Source: Escallonia rubra (taxonomy: Eukaryota > Streptophyta > Magnoliopsida > Escalloniales > Escalloniaceae). From it: DNA of 64,000 bases. The position numbers were made by a program, and so were the translations under genes. The stretch is taken from the NCBI GenBank assembly GCA_033065855.1, contig JAVXUO010001708.1:1-64000 (forward strand). The letters run 5' to 3'. Positions 47,663-58,538 of the stretch are shown here, piece after piece; the first letter of the stretch is position 1; each line of letters starts with the position of its first letter. A model generated the notes under the pieces. It was not told where the DNA came from, did not search any database, and worked only from the letters and a program-made list of their open reading frames with translations.

Positions 47663-48063
47663 TATTTAATTTTCAATTTAGCATTGACCCATTCTCAGGT
47701 CAACAGTTGGACCCATACTTTGTGTTACGTTTAAACATTTGACTAGTCAACAAGTTGCACACTATTGACAGGAAAAAAAATTAGTGTCTACAAAATATTA
47801 AAGTGCATTTGGATGTTCATGTACTTATTTGTGAATAAGTCAAACTAAGGCCCTCTTTGTTTCACCAAAAACAAAGGCCTTATAATTTATGGCAATTATG
47901 AGGCTAGCATCTCATCTGCCACCATCAGTCTCCTCTGACATGTGGTGGCGTGGTACCATACTTTTTTCCTTTTACGCATTTAATTTTTGTGGTTTTACAT
48001 TTAATTGTGGGTTCATGTGACAACGCTCTTATGGCCTTTGCCACGAGGTAGCCGAGCTATTAC

Positions 48064-49340
48064 CAGGGCCGGACCTACACTTGAATGGGGGGGGCTAATG
48101 TACCCCCTCAACTTCCAAAATTTTTCATCATTTCACCTCATCACCTGGTCTGGGACTCTCTTTGTGCGATGCCAAGTCTTTCACCCACTCCCAGACAGGC
48201 AAACTACAGATACATATTCACCGGTGACGGATGATGGCCGACGGCAAGTGGAAGCGCCGACTATCTAGGAGGTCGTCTTCAGATCTGGAACCACCAATTT
48301 CCATGACTCCATTGTCTCTTTCTCTCCAATCTCCATTACTCAATCGCCTCTCTCTATCTGACTCTCTCACCAAGACACCCACCCACTTTCGCATCTCTCT
48401 CTGGCTGACGGGCGACAGCCCGATGGTGACACAGTCAGGGGCTCTCTCCCCCCCCCCCCGAATCAAGACAACCGAGAAATTGGAGAGAAGACCGGCGATA
48501 GCGAGGTGGTCGACTGACCGACGACGACGAAGAGGACTCCACTGGCCAACATCCCTCCACCAGAGACGACGAGGAGGACATTGGCTGGCTCCATCCCGTC
48601 TTTTTGCCAAAGACTGTTTCTAAATGGTAGAATAACATATATTATCATATGGAGGCCTACTAGTTCACTATATTTGATTAGGGGCAAGACGTTTTTCCCA
48701 AAAACTAGAACAATGGATTTAACATTAGTGATGTCTATATACCATGTGCTAATATGGTTTGCATATTCAACTTCGTTTGTTCACATTCAAGATGTTTTTT
48801 TTCCCACAAAAACCTAGAACAAGAGAGGCAGGTCATAGAGGACTTTTCTCATCCTTTTTTTATTGGATGTCTTGACTCGTTTGAATATTATATGTGAGAG
48901 TTATGAAATTGATGTTATTTACTTGATAAAGGAATACGTAGCCTTTTCGTGTGAACTCTTTACGCCGAAAAGATAACCCATTTACACTAACAATAATGCA
49001 AACTGAATAAAATTTTCCAAGAAATGGTAGCATAAGCAACCTGAGGTATGTGACTTTGTTATTCAGTTGTGACAGATATAGAAGTGCTAAAGGTACAACA
49101 TGTAGGCGTAATAGATTTCTACCGTACTAGCCAAAAACAAAAAATTTACTTATTTTTCTTAGTCAGAATTTAAGCTTTCACCATCAACTATTTCTGGTCA
49201 GTGCTTCAAATTGTCGCAACTTCGATATGCTCCTTTTTATTTTTTTTGTTGCAATTATGGTTTTAAAGTCCTAGAAACAATAGCAGTGACTTCGATATAT
49301 TTTTTGCACCCCATGGAGTGAAATCCTAGTTCCACCACTG
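48064..49340. mobile_element. Non-autonomous hAT element
   Basis: The left end CAGGGCCGGACCTACAC and the right end read on the other strand CAGTGGTGGAACTAGG form an imperfect inverted repeat. The perfect 8-bp duplication GCTATTAC is at 48,056-48,063 and 49,341-49,348. Inside the ends are GGGGGGGCTAATGTACCCCC and GCACCCCATGGAG, typical of this family. Overlapping open frames on both strands at 48,218-48,638 appear to be chance products of a GC-rich captured or leader-like segment. Confidence 0.9.
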
Positions 49341-49348
49341 GCTATTAC

Positions 49349-50157
49349 ATGCGGCTATGATATGTTCTCTGCGACAGGCATTGGAGTGTAGGTGAGAGGA
49401 CTTGAAAGGTGGGTCTATCAGAATTGGTTAGGTGCACAACGGCTGGTTTGTGGGTGGTGAAGGGTCATGGGTGATTGCCTTTACGTAGGTGGTAGGCATG
49501 GTGGTGTCGAAAGGTTAGAGATGGCTTGGTGAGTTCGTCCAAGGGATTTCTCTTCTAGGGTTATTATCTTAATCTGACTCCCCCTTGGTACAATAAGGTT
49601 TTTTGGGTTGTGGTGGGCTACATCGCTAGTGGCTTGGTGGGTTTTGGTTGGTGGGGAAGCTGGGATGGGGTGTGGGGGTTCCTATAGTTTGGTGTGATGG
49701 TGGAAGTGTAGATTGTTTGTAATGGTGGTTGGAGGGATATTTAGGCGGTGATGGCTTAGTGGGGCCATTTCTGGTTGCCGTTGGGTCCAACAGTGGTGGA
49801 AGGCTAAATTATGGCTTCGTAAGAGGTGCTGATGGCGGGTGGTTGTCGTGCAGTGACGACAGCTTGCAGAACTACTGCCAATCAAGGTTAAACCTACAGT
49901 GGCATATGGGGCATGGTGGCCTCGAAAAATGCTGTCATGAGTTGGCAGGTGCTGGGCAACGTCTTTTAACGCGTGGGCGTCGGCGGTCGTGGCCTCAGAG
50001 TATGCGTGGGCACATGTCCTGTTTCAAGGAGAGTTAAATATTCATCCTTATCTTGTTGACCGTTTAGCCTTGGTTGTTAATCTTCAAATTGGTGTATCGT
50101 GTTTTATGATGTCAAATGCCATTAAACAAATTTTATATCTTGATTGTTGACTGTTTA
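49349..50157. other. GT/GGT-rich stretch, no gene
   Basis: Runs of GGTGG and TGGTG recur throughout, similar in character to 45.8-46.2, 47.1-47.5 and 58.1-58.5 kb. The open frames are low complexity. Confidence 0.4.
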
Positions 50158-51461
50158 GAGGGTGTTTGGGGATGATTTTGAGATGGTCAAGCCTGATTTT
50201 ATTTATATTAAATCAGGTGTGTGAGTGTTTGGCAAAAGAGATTACGTGATTTAATCTGGCTAAAAAAGCTAAAAACTGATTAAATTCATAATCCTGGAAA
50301 GTGAGGATTATGAAATAATCACTTTTTTCATAATCAGGTTTGACCTTTTAATTTACCATCATATCCCCATATTTTTTACAAAAGGACATTTCATACTGTT
50401 TTAACAAATTATTGGGTGTGACTTTTAATTAGCTTATGAAGTTATATTCTCTTCTACGCTAACAGAGAGAGGGAGCACAACAGTTCGTCAACAGCCGCTT
50501 TCTTCCTCCTCATTATTTTTGTACGCTCTTCTACCTTTAACTCAGAATAAGAAGTGATAACTTTTGTAGGTGGTTGAAAATAGCTTCTTCAATATTTTTT
50601 TTCGTATATTGTAGTTATTTTCAAATGGAAGTTATGTTAACATTACTTCATTAAATGGATATTAGAAACTTTATTTATGTAGTGTCCTTTATGGTCATTT
50701 TGCCATATCAAAACTGATTTAATCACTTTCTATCCAAACACTTTTTGTAACTTGAGTTAATTACGCGGTTGACCACTGAACTATTAGGCAAATTTCACTT
50801 TGACCACTGAACTTTGATTTGTGTCAAAGTGACCATTGGACTCTTTAATTTGTTCAATTAAGTCATTCCGTTAGGTTCAGTTAACAAAATGTCCGTTAAA
50901 TCATTTAATTTAGGGGCAAATCCGTCAGTCTCTATTCTTCTTCTTCCTCCTCTTCTTCTTCTTCTTCTTCTTCTTCATTCTTCTTTCTCATTTGATGTCT
51001 TCAACCTCAACCAAGCATCAGCACCACCGCTCCACCACCAACCACCACGCGCAACCGCTACACCAACCCAGCACCACCACCAAGCGCAACCCCGACACCA
51101 ACCCAACACTACCACCAAGCACAACCATCGCCGTACCCACGACCACCTTCTGTCCTCCACCATTAAACTCACAACCGCCACCAATACAGTCCACCACTAC
51201 CACCAAAAAACTAACCCATTAACACCACAGATCTGGAACTAACCCATTAACAACAAAAAACGATCCATCGGCGCAATCGGCTAGTTGCTTCGTCTTTGCC
51301 CTCTTCTGCAATCTGATGGAGCCATTATGGAAATTTGATGGCCTTCGAATACTTCTATTTTTAGTGAAGAACTGACAATGGGAGTGGCTAAAATTGGTTA
51401 CTGGGTTTTGCTGGAAGTCTAATGTCTGCTTTCTGATCTGATTGTAGAGAAAAAAAGTGAG

Positions 51462-51860
51462 ATGTCGTCAAGTAAGAAAGAGGAGAAAGGTACAGGGGAT
51501 GCAGCTGAAAGAATTAAGGCAGCAGCCTTGTCAGCTGCTAAAGGTCTAAGTCATGCTCAGGCTGAACGGGCAGCAGCAGCTGCAGCTAGGAACGTAAATG
51601 CATATGGGCAGAAGGAGGAAGGACCTAGTAGATGGCAGGAAAGAAAAGAGGCAAAAAGGCAAATGTATTTGATGAGTACTGAAAAGCAAGTAAGATTGGA
51701 TGAGAGAAAAGACCTTAAGAGTTCAATGCCCACCATCGGTGCTTCAGGTTCTCAATGTCAAAAGTGTTTCCAAACTGGGCACTGGACATATGAATGCAAA
51801 AATGAGAGGGTTTACATCTCATGACCTTCCCGTACCCAGCAACTCAAGAACCCAAAATTG
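51462..51860 (+). pseudogene. Captured ZCCHC10-like CCHC zinc-knuckle coding sequence
   Basis: ATG at 51,462 opens MSSSKKEEKGTGDAAERIK. It is followed by AAALSAAKGLSHAQAERAAA, NAYGQKEEGPSRWQERKEAK and a CCHC knuckle, CQKCFQTGHWTYEC (about residues 99-112; C-x2-C-x4-H-x4-C). This is the N-terminal and knuckle part of the plant zinc finger CCHC domain-containing protein 10-like family, probably an RNA-binding nuclear protein. The frame stops at TGA (51,822-51,824), but family-like codons (PSRTQQLKNPKL) continue to 51,860, so the TGA most likely replaced an Arg CGA at a CpG. The family C-terminus is absent. TTGTAG ahead of the leader suggests that a genomic 5' UTR intron was captured too. Confidence 0.85.
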
Positions 51861-52171
51861 GTCGTGAATGCCGACGGCGGCTCGAGCAATGCGGGCGACG
51901 AGGACTCATGCTCGACTCACGCCGGCGACGCGTTTGCCATTGCGACGAGGACTCGTGCTCGAGGCTCGCCGACGACGCGTTTGTCTTCGATTTCGGTATC
52001 CTTCCTTCCGACCCGGTTCCGTCACAAATTCCGGTATCCGTCACAAATCGAACGCATCCGCGGCAGCTGTTTCCGGTGGATGGCGGAGGTGGAGGTGGTG
52101 GTGAGTTGACCCAGGAGCAGAGCTCGAGGCCGAATTGGGTTGATCTGACTTTTGGGAAGGAAGAAGAATAG
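51861..52171 (+). pseudogene. Second GC-rich captured piece in the same MULE
   Basis: Immediately after the zinc-knuckle homology ends, base composition jumps to GC-rich with repeated GAYGAGGACTCRTGCTCG (51,897 and 51,950). One frame reads FVFDFGILPSDPVPSQIPV and ends SSRPNWVDLTFGKEEE before TAG at about 52,169. The last part looks like a genuine protein end, but I do not recognise it. It may be a second source gene fused to the first by the MULE. Confidence 0.4.
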
Positions 52172-52519
52172 GTGAAGAAAAAGAAAAGTAGAAAAAGGAT
52201 AAAAATAAGAAAAAAAGAAAAAAAAAGAAGTAATATAAAAAAATTGAGTTTTTATGTTTTGACAATTTTACCCCCACATGTGCCTCGCACATGGATACTT
52301 AACCGACTTTTTGTTAACTGAACCTAACTGAATGACTTAATTGAACAAATTAAAGAGTCCAATGGTCACTTTGACACAAATCAAAGTTCTGTGGTCAAAG
52401 TGAAATTTGCCTAATAGTTCAGTGGTCAACCGCGTAATTAACTCTTGTAACTTTAAGCTAGTTCACAACTAATTTTGCCAAACAGCAAACTGATTCTACT
52501 TAAAGTAGATTAAATCTAA

Positions 52520-54133
52520 GGGTTAATGACAAAACTGTCCCCTGAGGTTTACACGTATTTGCACTTTGCTCCCCGTGTTTACAACTTTTGCAATAGTGTT
52601 CCTTGAGGTTGACAAAACCATTGCAAACGGCTCCAAAATTGGATGGCCGTCTAAATTCAGACGTTAAGTCCGCATGTGCTGTACACATGCCATTTTGGCA
52701 TGGGTAGATCTGTCATTTCGCCTAGGATTAAATACAAAACTATTCCTTGAGTTTACACATTTTTGCAAGTCACTCCCCGCGTTTTCAACTTTTGCAATAA
52801 TGTTCCCTGACCTTGACAAAAACATCGCAAACGATTCCAAAATTAGATGTTCATTTAAAATTGAACGTTAAATCCGCATGTAATGCGCGCATGCTTTTTG
52901 GCATGTGAATATCTGTCAATTTTCACCTCATCTCCCTTTCCATTTAAAAATTTTGTAACTATTGTTGACATAATTTTAGTTTATCACATGTGAGTAGAAA
53001 ATAAATTCTACACCTTATAAAACTCTACTTAATCAATGTAACGCTACTTAATCAATGTCTCATCATATTAGGATTTAATTTTAACTATCAACACCTTAAA
53101 AATACTTTAATATGTATAAAAGAATGTAAAATATTTTTATAAATGAAGTCGTATCACTTTGTAAATCATTTTTGAAAGATCTTTATTTGTGAATTATATA
53201 TATTTGATTTACGATTCTCAATTTAAAATTTAAAGTCAACTTTGATTTATTATTCTCAATTTAAATTTAAAAACATAGAGAAAGGGATATGGGATGATAA
53301 TTGACAGATATTGCCATGCCAAAAAGTTGACTTTAAATTTAAACCTCATGGGAATATTTGTCCCCTCTCATCCCCATCTCCCTTTCTCTATGTTTTTAAA
53401 TTTAAATATAGAATAATAAATCAAAGTTGACTTTAAATTTAAAATAAAAAATTGTAAAAAATATATATATAATTCATAAATAAAGATATTTCAAAAATAA
53501 TTTACAAAGTGATACGAGTTCATTTATAAAAATATTTTACATTCTTTTATACAAATTAAAGTATTTTGAAGGTGTTAATAGTTAGAATTAAATCCCAATA
53601 CGATGATACATTGATTAAGTAGAGTTTTATAAGGTGTAGAATTTATTTTCTACTCACATGTGATAAACTAAAATTATGGCAACAATAGTTACAAATTTTT
53701 TAAATGGAAAGGGAGGTGAGGTGAAAATTGACAAATATTCACATGCCAAAAAGCATGCGCGCATTATATACGGATTTAACGTCCAATTTTAAATGAACAT
53801 CTAATTTTGGACTCGTTTGCGATTGTGATGTTTTTGTCAAGGTCAGGGAACATTATTGCAAAAGTTGAAAACACGGGGAGCGACTTGCAAAAATGTGTAA
53901 ACTTAGGGGACAATTTTGTATTTAATCCTAGGCGAAATGACAGATCTACTCATGCCAAAATGGCATGTGCACAGCACATGCGGACTTAACGTCCGAATTT
54001 AGACGGCCATCCAATTTTGGAGCTGTTTGCAATAGTTTTGTCAACCTCAAGGAATACTATTGTAAAAGTTGTGAACACGGGGAGTAAAATGCAAATATGT
54101 GTAAACCTCAGGGGACAATTTTGTCATTAACCC
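52520..54133. mobile_element. Foldback MULE: nearly complete 1.6-kb palindrome
   Basis: Arms of about 790 bp face each other around a short loop near 53,305-53,375. The ends GGGTTAATGACAAAACTGTC and, on the other strand, GGGTTAATGACAAAATTGTC are flanked by the 9-bp duplication TAAATCTAA (52,511-52,519 and 54,134-54,142). Each arm contains two diverged tandem versions of a roughly 210-bp unit (CACGTATTTGCACTTTGCTCC... and CACATTTTTGCAAGTCACTC...), as if one MULE terminus had been inserted into or duplicated beside another. It has no coding capacity. Confidence 0.93.
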
Positions 54134-54399
54134 TAAATCTAATTTTGAAAACTGATTCAGATTTAAGCTGAAATCTGATTTTCAGAATCAAACGGCCTCT
54201 TAATTTTGGAGTGTTAACGGTGCCAATGGCTGGTGAGGCTAGGTTGTTGGCTTCTATTGGATGTCTGTAGTTTTATTTTCTTATGCGTTCTTAGGGTGGC
54301 ACCTACAAAATGCAGCTAGTATCCGAGTATGTTTAATTTCTTGCCCTTCATGGGCTTCGTGTAACTTGTATATATTCTATTACTATGACCAAGAGAAAA

Positions 54400-55280
54400 A
54401 TAAATAGCTCTTAACTCGATATAAAGAAGACTTGATTCGACAAATCTTGATATAAAGAGCTAAAGAAGCTTGCCTTGAACGACTCCCTTCCTTCCTATGT
54501 CACCAAAAGTAACCCATTTCGACGGCCTATATTGCGATATAGATGAACATTTTTTTACTAGAGTACAACAACTAACGTACTCCCTGCAACTGAAAATTTT
54601 GAAGTGCAATATAACGATAAACAAATAATATGTTCAAGGTTTAAATAAGGGATGATATCATTTATAATGTCTCTAAATTTAGGCTAAAATTCAGTCAACA
54701 ACTCAGTGTTGACGAAATGCACACATCTATCTACAATGTGAAAAAACAAAATTATCATATTTCCCAGCGATAAGGTCCTCCAACGGTTTTGGCCAACGTT
54801 CTATCCTTAACTCTTCTAATACATATATGCGTGTCTTTGTCACTTGACTGTCCTATGTCTTCACTGTCAGCCACACTTCCACCATCATTAGACCAATTGC
54901 ACACACGAACAGTGTCACCGACTCCCTCAAACATCTCCATAAGAAACCGCAGGCGTGACAGTTCCATCTTCCCATCTCTACTTTCTTTTACTTTTCCACC
55001 ATCATCACCAAACCAAGTAAGTACACACATTCACCGACGTTCTCAATCACTTGCGGCATGTGTTTACCTTTAAAAAATAATCATCATAGATGATGTTGGG
55101 CCTCTCTAGGGGTGAACTAAAATTAATAAATCTAGATTCAGGCAAATGAGGGCTAAAGTAATGGCATTGAAGGAAAAGGTAATAACATGGGCAGATCATG
55201 GGTGAGAAAGAGATAAAAGCAAGAGAGAGGATAGTCCTATCAATTTTTCCTACCTGAAATGTAGGTAACATTGGGGTGGG
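54400..55280. repeat. Dispersed repeat, copy 2 (partner 11.9-13.1 kb)
   Basis: It is parallel to 11,940-13,060 through most of its length; see that entry for shared blocks. The identity is clearly reduced, so the duplication is old. Confidence 0.7.
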
Positions 55281-55829
55281 TGACGAAGTCATGGTGGAGG
55301 TGGATGTTTACATTGGCATTATGATGTTGGTTGCTAGGTTGTGACAATGATGAAATGGTATACGGTGGACTAGCAGGGGTGGTGATGGCAAGGGTGAGGA
55401 TAGGTTACGACAGGCCAGTGGTGGGTTTGTCCTACGTAATAACTCTTTTTTTGTACTTTTTGTCCTTTTGATTTGTATGGATGGTTGAGATTCAAGCTAA
55501 GGATCTAAGGGCATAACAATCTGATGCCAAGTAAAGGGGTTTGTAGTATACTTGGAGGTTCCACAAAGTATGAGGTCCCGATCAGAATCCAAGTATGCTA
55601 ATGTGGAACAATGTAAGGATGGAACAAGGGCAGAGACCAAGGCTTCTCAGACATAACCTAAGGAATGGCAGTGTTGTGGGGGCAAAGGCACGGTGTGAAT
55701 ACACGAAGACATTCACAGTCCAATGCTTAGGTCTAGTCAATGTCTGAAGTTAGGCTTCTATGTGTTTCTCTCTCTAGGATCCTTTAGCTCTGGGGCTCTA
55801 GAGTAGGAAGTGAGTTTTAAGAATGAGTT
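55281..55829. other. Unassigned
   Basis: GGTGG-rich then ordinary AT-rich sequence; nothing recognised. Confidence 0.4.
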
Positions 55830-57540
55830 AAAGTCTCTTAAATGAAAATCCAAAGTTCAACAGTTATAGGCAAAGATATGCATGTGTCATTGAGCGACAC
55901 GTGGCTCTCCCGGGAGCGATACCTCATCGAGGGGTCCAAAAATGCCAGTGCTCCATGGACTGTCGAATCGCATATTCACCAAGCCTATCTTACACAGCTT
56001 CACTCTGTCTACCTGGAAAGACTGGCTCACACGGCACCGATGTGGCTAGAGAACCCTTTGATCTACCCACCAGTCCCAAGCTCTTATTCAATCCCACATG
56101 GACGTCAAGAGACGCAAGAAACTTGGTAGCTTTGGGGAAGGCCTGATGCCTAACTACCCAGTGGACTAGGCGTAATGCCCTCTCGAGACCTGCTACAGTC
56201 TCAGAGTGGCCCGGGGGTCATATCCCTCGAGGTGCCGATGAGCCCCAATTGTCGGAGCACTAGTCATGCGACACCTTGGTGGAGATATTGCCACAGAGAA
56301 TTCACATATCAAATGGATGAGTACTTATGCCGGAGCAATCGGAGCGCGCCAGGGTAGTGCCCTAGAGGAGTCGCCTACCTGACAGACTGAGATATTGTCC
56401 TAAAAGAGTTGCCTACCAGGCAGAAGGGAAGTCCTCATGCCGGAGCACTTGGAGCTCCCTAACGTAGATAGTGTCCCATAGGAGTCGCTTATCCCTACGA
56501 TGAGTCCTTATGCCGGAGCACTCGGAGCACGCCAAGGTGGTCTCCATAAAAAGTCTCATGTCCAATAGACCGAGGTAATGTTTGAAAGGAGTCGTTTACC
56601 CGACATGCCGAGGTAGTTCGAATGAGTCGCCTACCTAGAGGGAGGGGAGTCCTCGTCTCGAAGCATTTGGAGCTCCCTGCTAGAGATAGTGTCCCAAAAA
56701 AGTTGCATATCCCCAGGATAACTCCTTGTGCCGGAGCTTTCAGACTTTATCAAGGTAATGTCCCAGAGAATTCGCCTACCGGACGAGCCGAGTTAGTGTC
56801 CCGGAGGAGCTACCTACCTTACGAGAGGGGGTCCTCATTTCAGAGCACTTAGAGCTCCCTGAGGTTGTGTCCCGGATCACCTACCGTGAGGGATGCTGCA
56901 CAATATCCGGAGAATGGGTCGAAGCATTTTCCACCACCACGGCGAGGTGCGCATGGTGTAGTGAACGAATGGATCAACACCGGGGCGTGGTAGTGGCAGG
57001 ATTGCTTAAGTGGCATGGCGCATAGGCGCGGTGGACTGTATGCGGTGCCAGGGGCACCCTCAATGGAGATAGACGGGAACGTGGTCACTAAGTGTTATGC
57101 CAGAGCACATGACAAAGCAACAGCGCATGGGCACAGTCAAGGGAAAGAGTGTCGGAGCATGTACAGAAAGAAGCAGAGCTCGAGCGCGATCAAGCGTCAC
57201 ACAACAGGCTTCGTGTCAGGGGCCATGTCATGAGGAGGCGGCGCTCGGGGGCTGTCGGGTGTCGTGGCGACGGGCGTCATGGAGCTTGGAGCTCCCAAGG
57301 GGAGGAGAGAACAAGGGGGAGGCAAAGAGCCCCCAAAGAGTGAGAGGACCAAAGGGGTGAGGAGAGGGAGCCCTCAAAGGATGAAGTAAGGAAGCCCAGA
57401 GGTGGGAGCCCCCGAAGGACACGGAGGGGGAGCTTAGCCCAACCCCTTTGGGGAAAGGCACACCGTCAATTCCAACACCTGAAATATTTTTGTGCCAGAA
57501 GCGCAGCATTTGACTTGAGCATGCGCCTTGGGTACCGCCT
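55830..57540. repeat. GC-rich block with a minisatellite (56.2-56.9 kb)
   Basis: This segment is much richer in G and C than its flanks. Within 56,190-56,880 the words ATGCCGGAGCACTCGGAGC, GCTCCCT...GTAGATAGTGTCCC and GAGTCGCCTACC recur at about 70-110-bp intervals (near 56,328, 56,439, 56,511, 56,659, 56,731 and 56,840), alternating between two unit types. The rest is rich in GGAG/CTCC words. Overlapping open frames on both strands result from composition. It may be part of an old retrotransposon, but no ends were found. Confidence 0.7.
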
Positions 57541-58538
57541 TGATAGCGTTAAACCTTGACCACTGAATACTACGTGTCACAAGAACGGGATCAAGAGCAG
57601 TCAAATGTGCAAAGCCAGGATACGCTAGCGAGACATTCGAATTTATAAAGAATATTAAGACGATTTGTATTTTGTTATGTCAAAGGACATAGATGATATT
57701 TTTTTCAAATGTGAGTCCTAAAGTGCAATTTCCCTATTAGTTCAAGGATATTATCCCTTTTAATTACCAAGTCGAGATACCATTTAGGCCTACAAAGATA
57801 TACCCTTTCCGCTTATTTTTATTATTATTTTATTAAATTTCTTTTGGTCCTCTTTGTGTTTTGCGACTCATAAGTTTGACTTTTAAAATGAAAACTTGAA
57901 AGTCTCTTCGTAACTGAAATTATCAACATAATATTTATGTAAGAAGGTTTTTGGTGGACCATGCAAATTTTAGCATGCAAACTTTAGGAAAACTGTATTG
58001 TCAAATTGTACATATTCTGGGTGGCCAGAATTTCACTTCTAAATTTTTGTCGTTAATCACAATGATGACTGAAACTTTTGAGACGTATGGTCTGTATGGT
58101 GGTGGTTCGTGATGGTTGGGCGCGGGTCTGTGCAGTGATGGTACGTGCTAGCGTGGGTTGAGGTTTCTCCTGCTAAAGTTCCTTCTCCTTCCCTCCCCTC
58201 GCATCCCTTGTTAGGTTTTCTTTATTGGTGTGTTTGCTGTGATTTAGGCCTCGTGTGCAGCTGGCGTGGTAGTGTGTTAGTCTGGATTGGTGGTCCCGTG
58301 TGGCAGTGTTGGTGGAGCTACAGGTTGAGTGGTGGTTCTCCACTTGAAATGCATGTGTTCCCTCAGATTATCTCAAGGGTTAGAGGTGATTTTTTGGTTG
58401 GCGCCGGTGTGGTGGACCAGCGTTGGCGGTGGCTGGGGGTGGTGGTGACGCACGCTGATGCGCATGGCCAGTGGTGGTCTTAGGACACGTCTCCTTGAAG
58501 ATTGCAGGTGGTGCCTTTGTTCGGCTAATAGGTGGTGT
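57541..58538. other. Unassigned
   Basis: AT-rich, then a GTGG-rich stretch (58,090-58,500). No gene recognised. Confidence 0.4.

Larger units (their letters stand above)
42000..47793 (-). mobile_element. Ty3/gypsy (probably Tat-lineage) retrotransposon fossil
   Basis: Read on the minus strand, one LTR starts TGTAGACACTAATTTTT at 47,793 and a second TGTAGACACCTAATTTTT at 43,902, the start typical of Tat/Ogre-type LTRs. Between them, about 44,210-43,920 retains a gag-like piece with SKPVEEKLGAMSHDIENLS. The right-hand LTR is expanded by nested MULEs. Most of the inner coding region is absent, so the element is broken and old. Its left limit is uncertain, and the 93-bp array may be part of it. 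Confidence 0.5.
50754..52444. mobile_element. Pack-MULE carrying a zinc-knuckle gene piece
   Basis: The ends GAGTTAATTACGCGGTTGAC are identical for 20 bp on both sides, and inverted repeats extend about 150 bp. The perfect duplication TTGTAACTT is at 50,745-50,753 and 52,445-52,453. The interior has a CTT/CAC-rich left part (50,935-51,230), a captured ZCCHC10-like coding sequence with its leader intron end, and a second GC-rich coding-like piece. No transposase was seen. Confidence 0.95.
50158..54199. mobile_element. Tourist-type (PIF/Harbinger) element split by two MULEs
   Basis: The ends are GAGGGTGTTTGGGGATGATT and, on the other strand, GAGGCCGTTTGATTCTGAAA. The 3-bp duplication TTA lies at 50,155-50,157 and 54,200-54,202. 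Subtracting the two MULEs and their duplications leaves about 720 bp of element (50,158-50,753, 52,454-52,519 and 54,143-54,199). The GTTTGG-type end and TTA target are the Tourist signature. No transposase is present. Confidence 0.75.

Noticed and set aside
48218-48638. Overlapping open frames of up to 130 codons on both strands
   Set aside because: They lie inside a hAT element in GC-rich DNA, are Arg/Ser-rich and mutually overlapping, with no recognisable domain.
52520-54133. Long hairpin as a microRNA precursor or host inverted duplication
   Set aside because: A 9-bp TSD and MULE-type ends mark it as a transposon; arm length is far beyond a microRNA gene. A small-RNA role is kept only as a hypothesis.
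56849-57509. Several overlapping open frames
   Set aside because: Composition effect of the GC-rich block; frames on both strands, no known motif.
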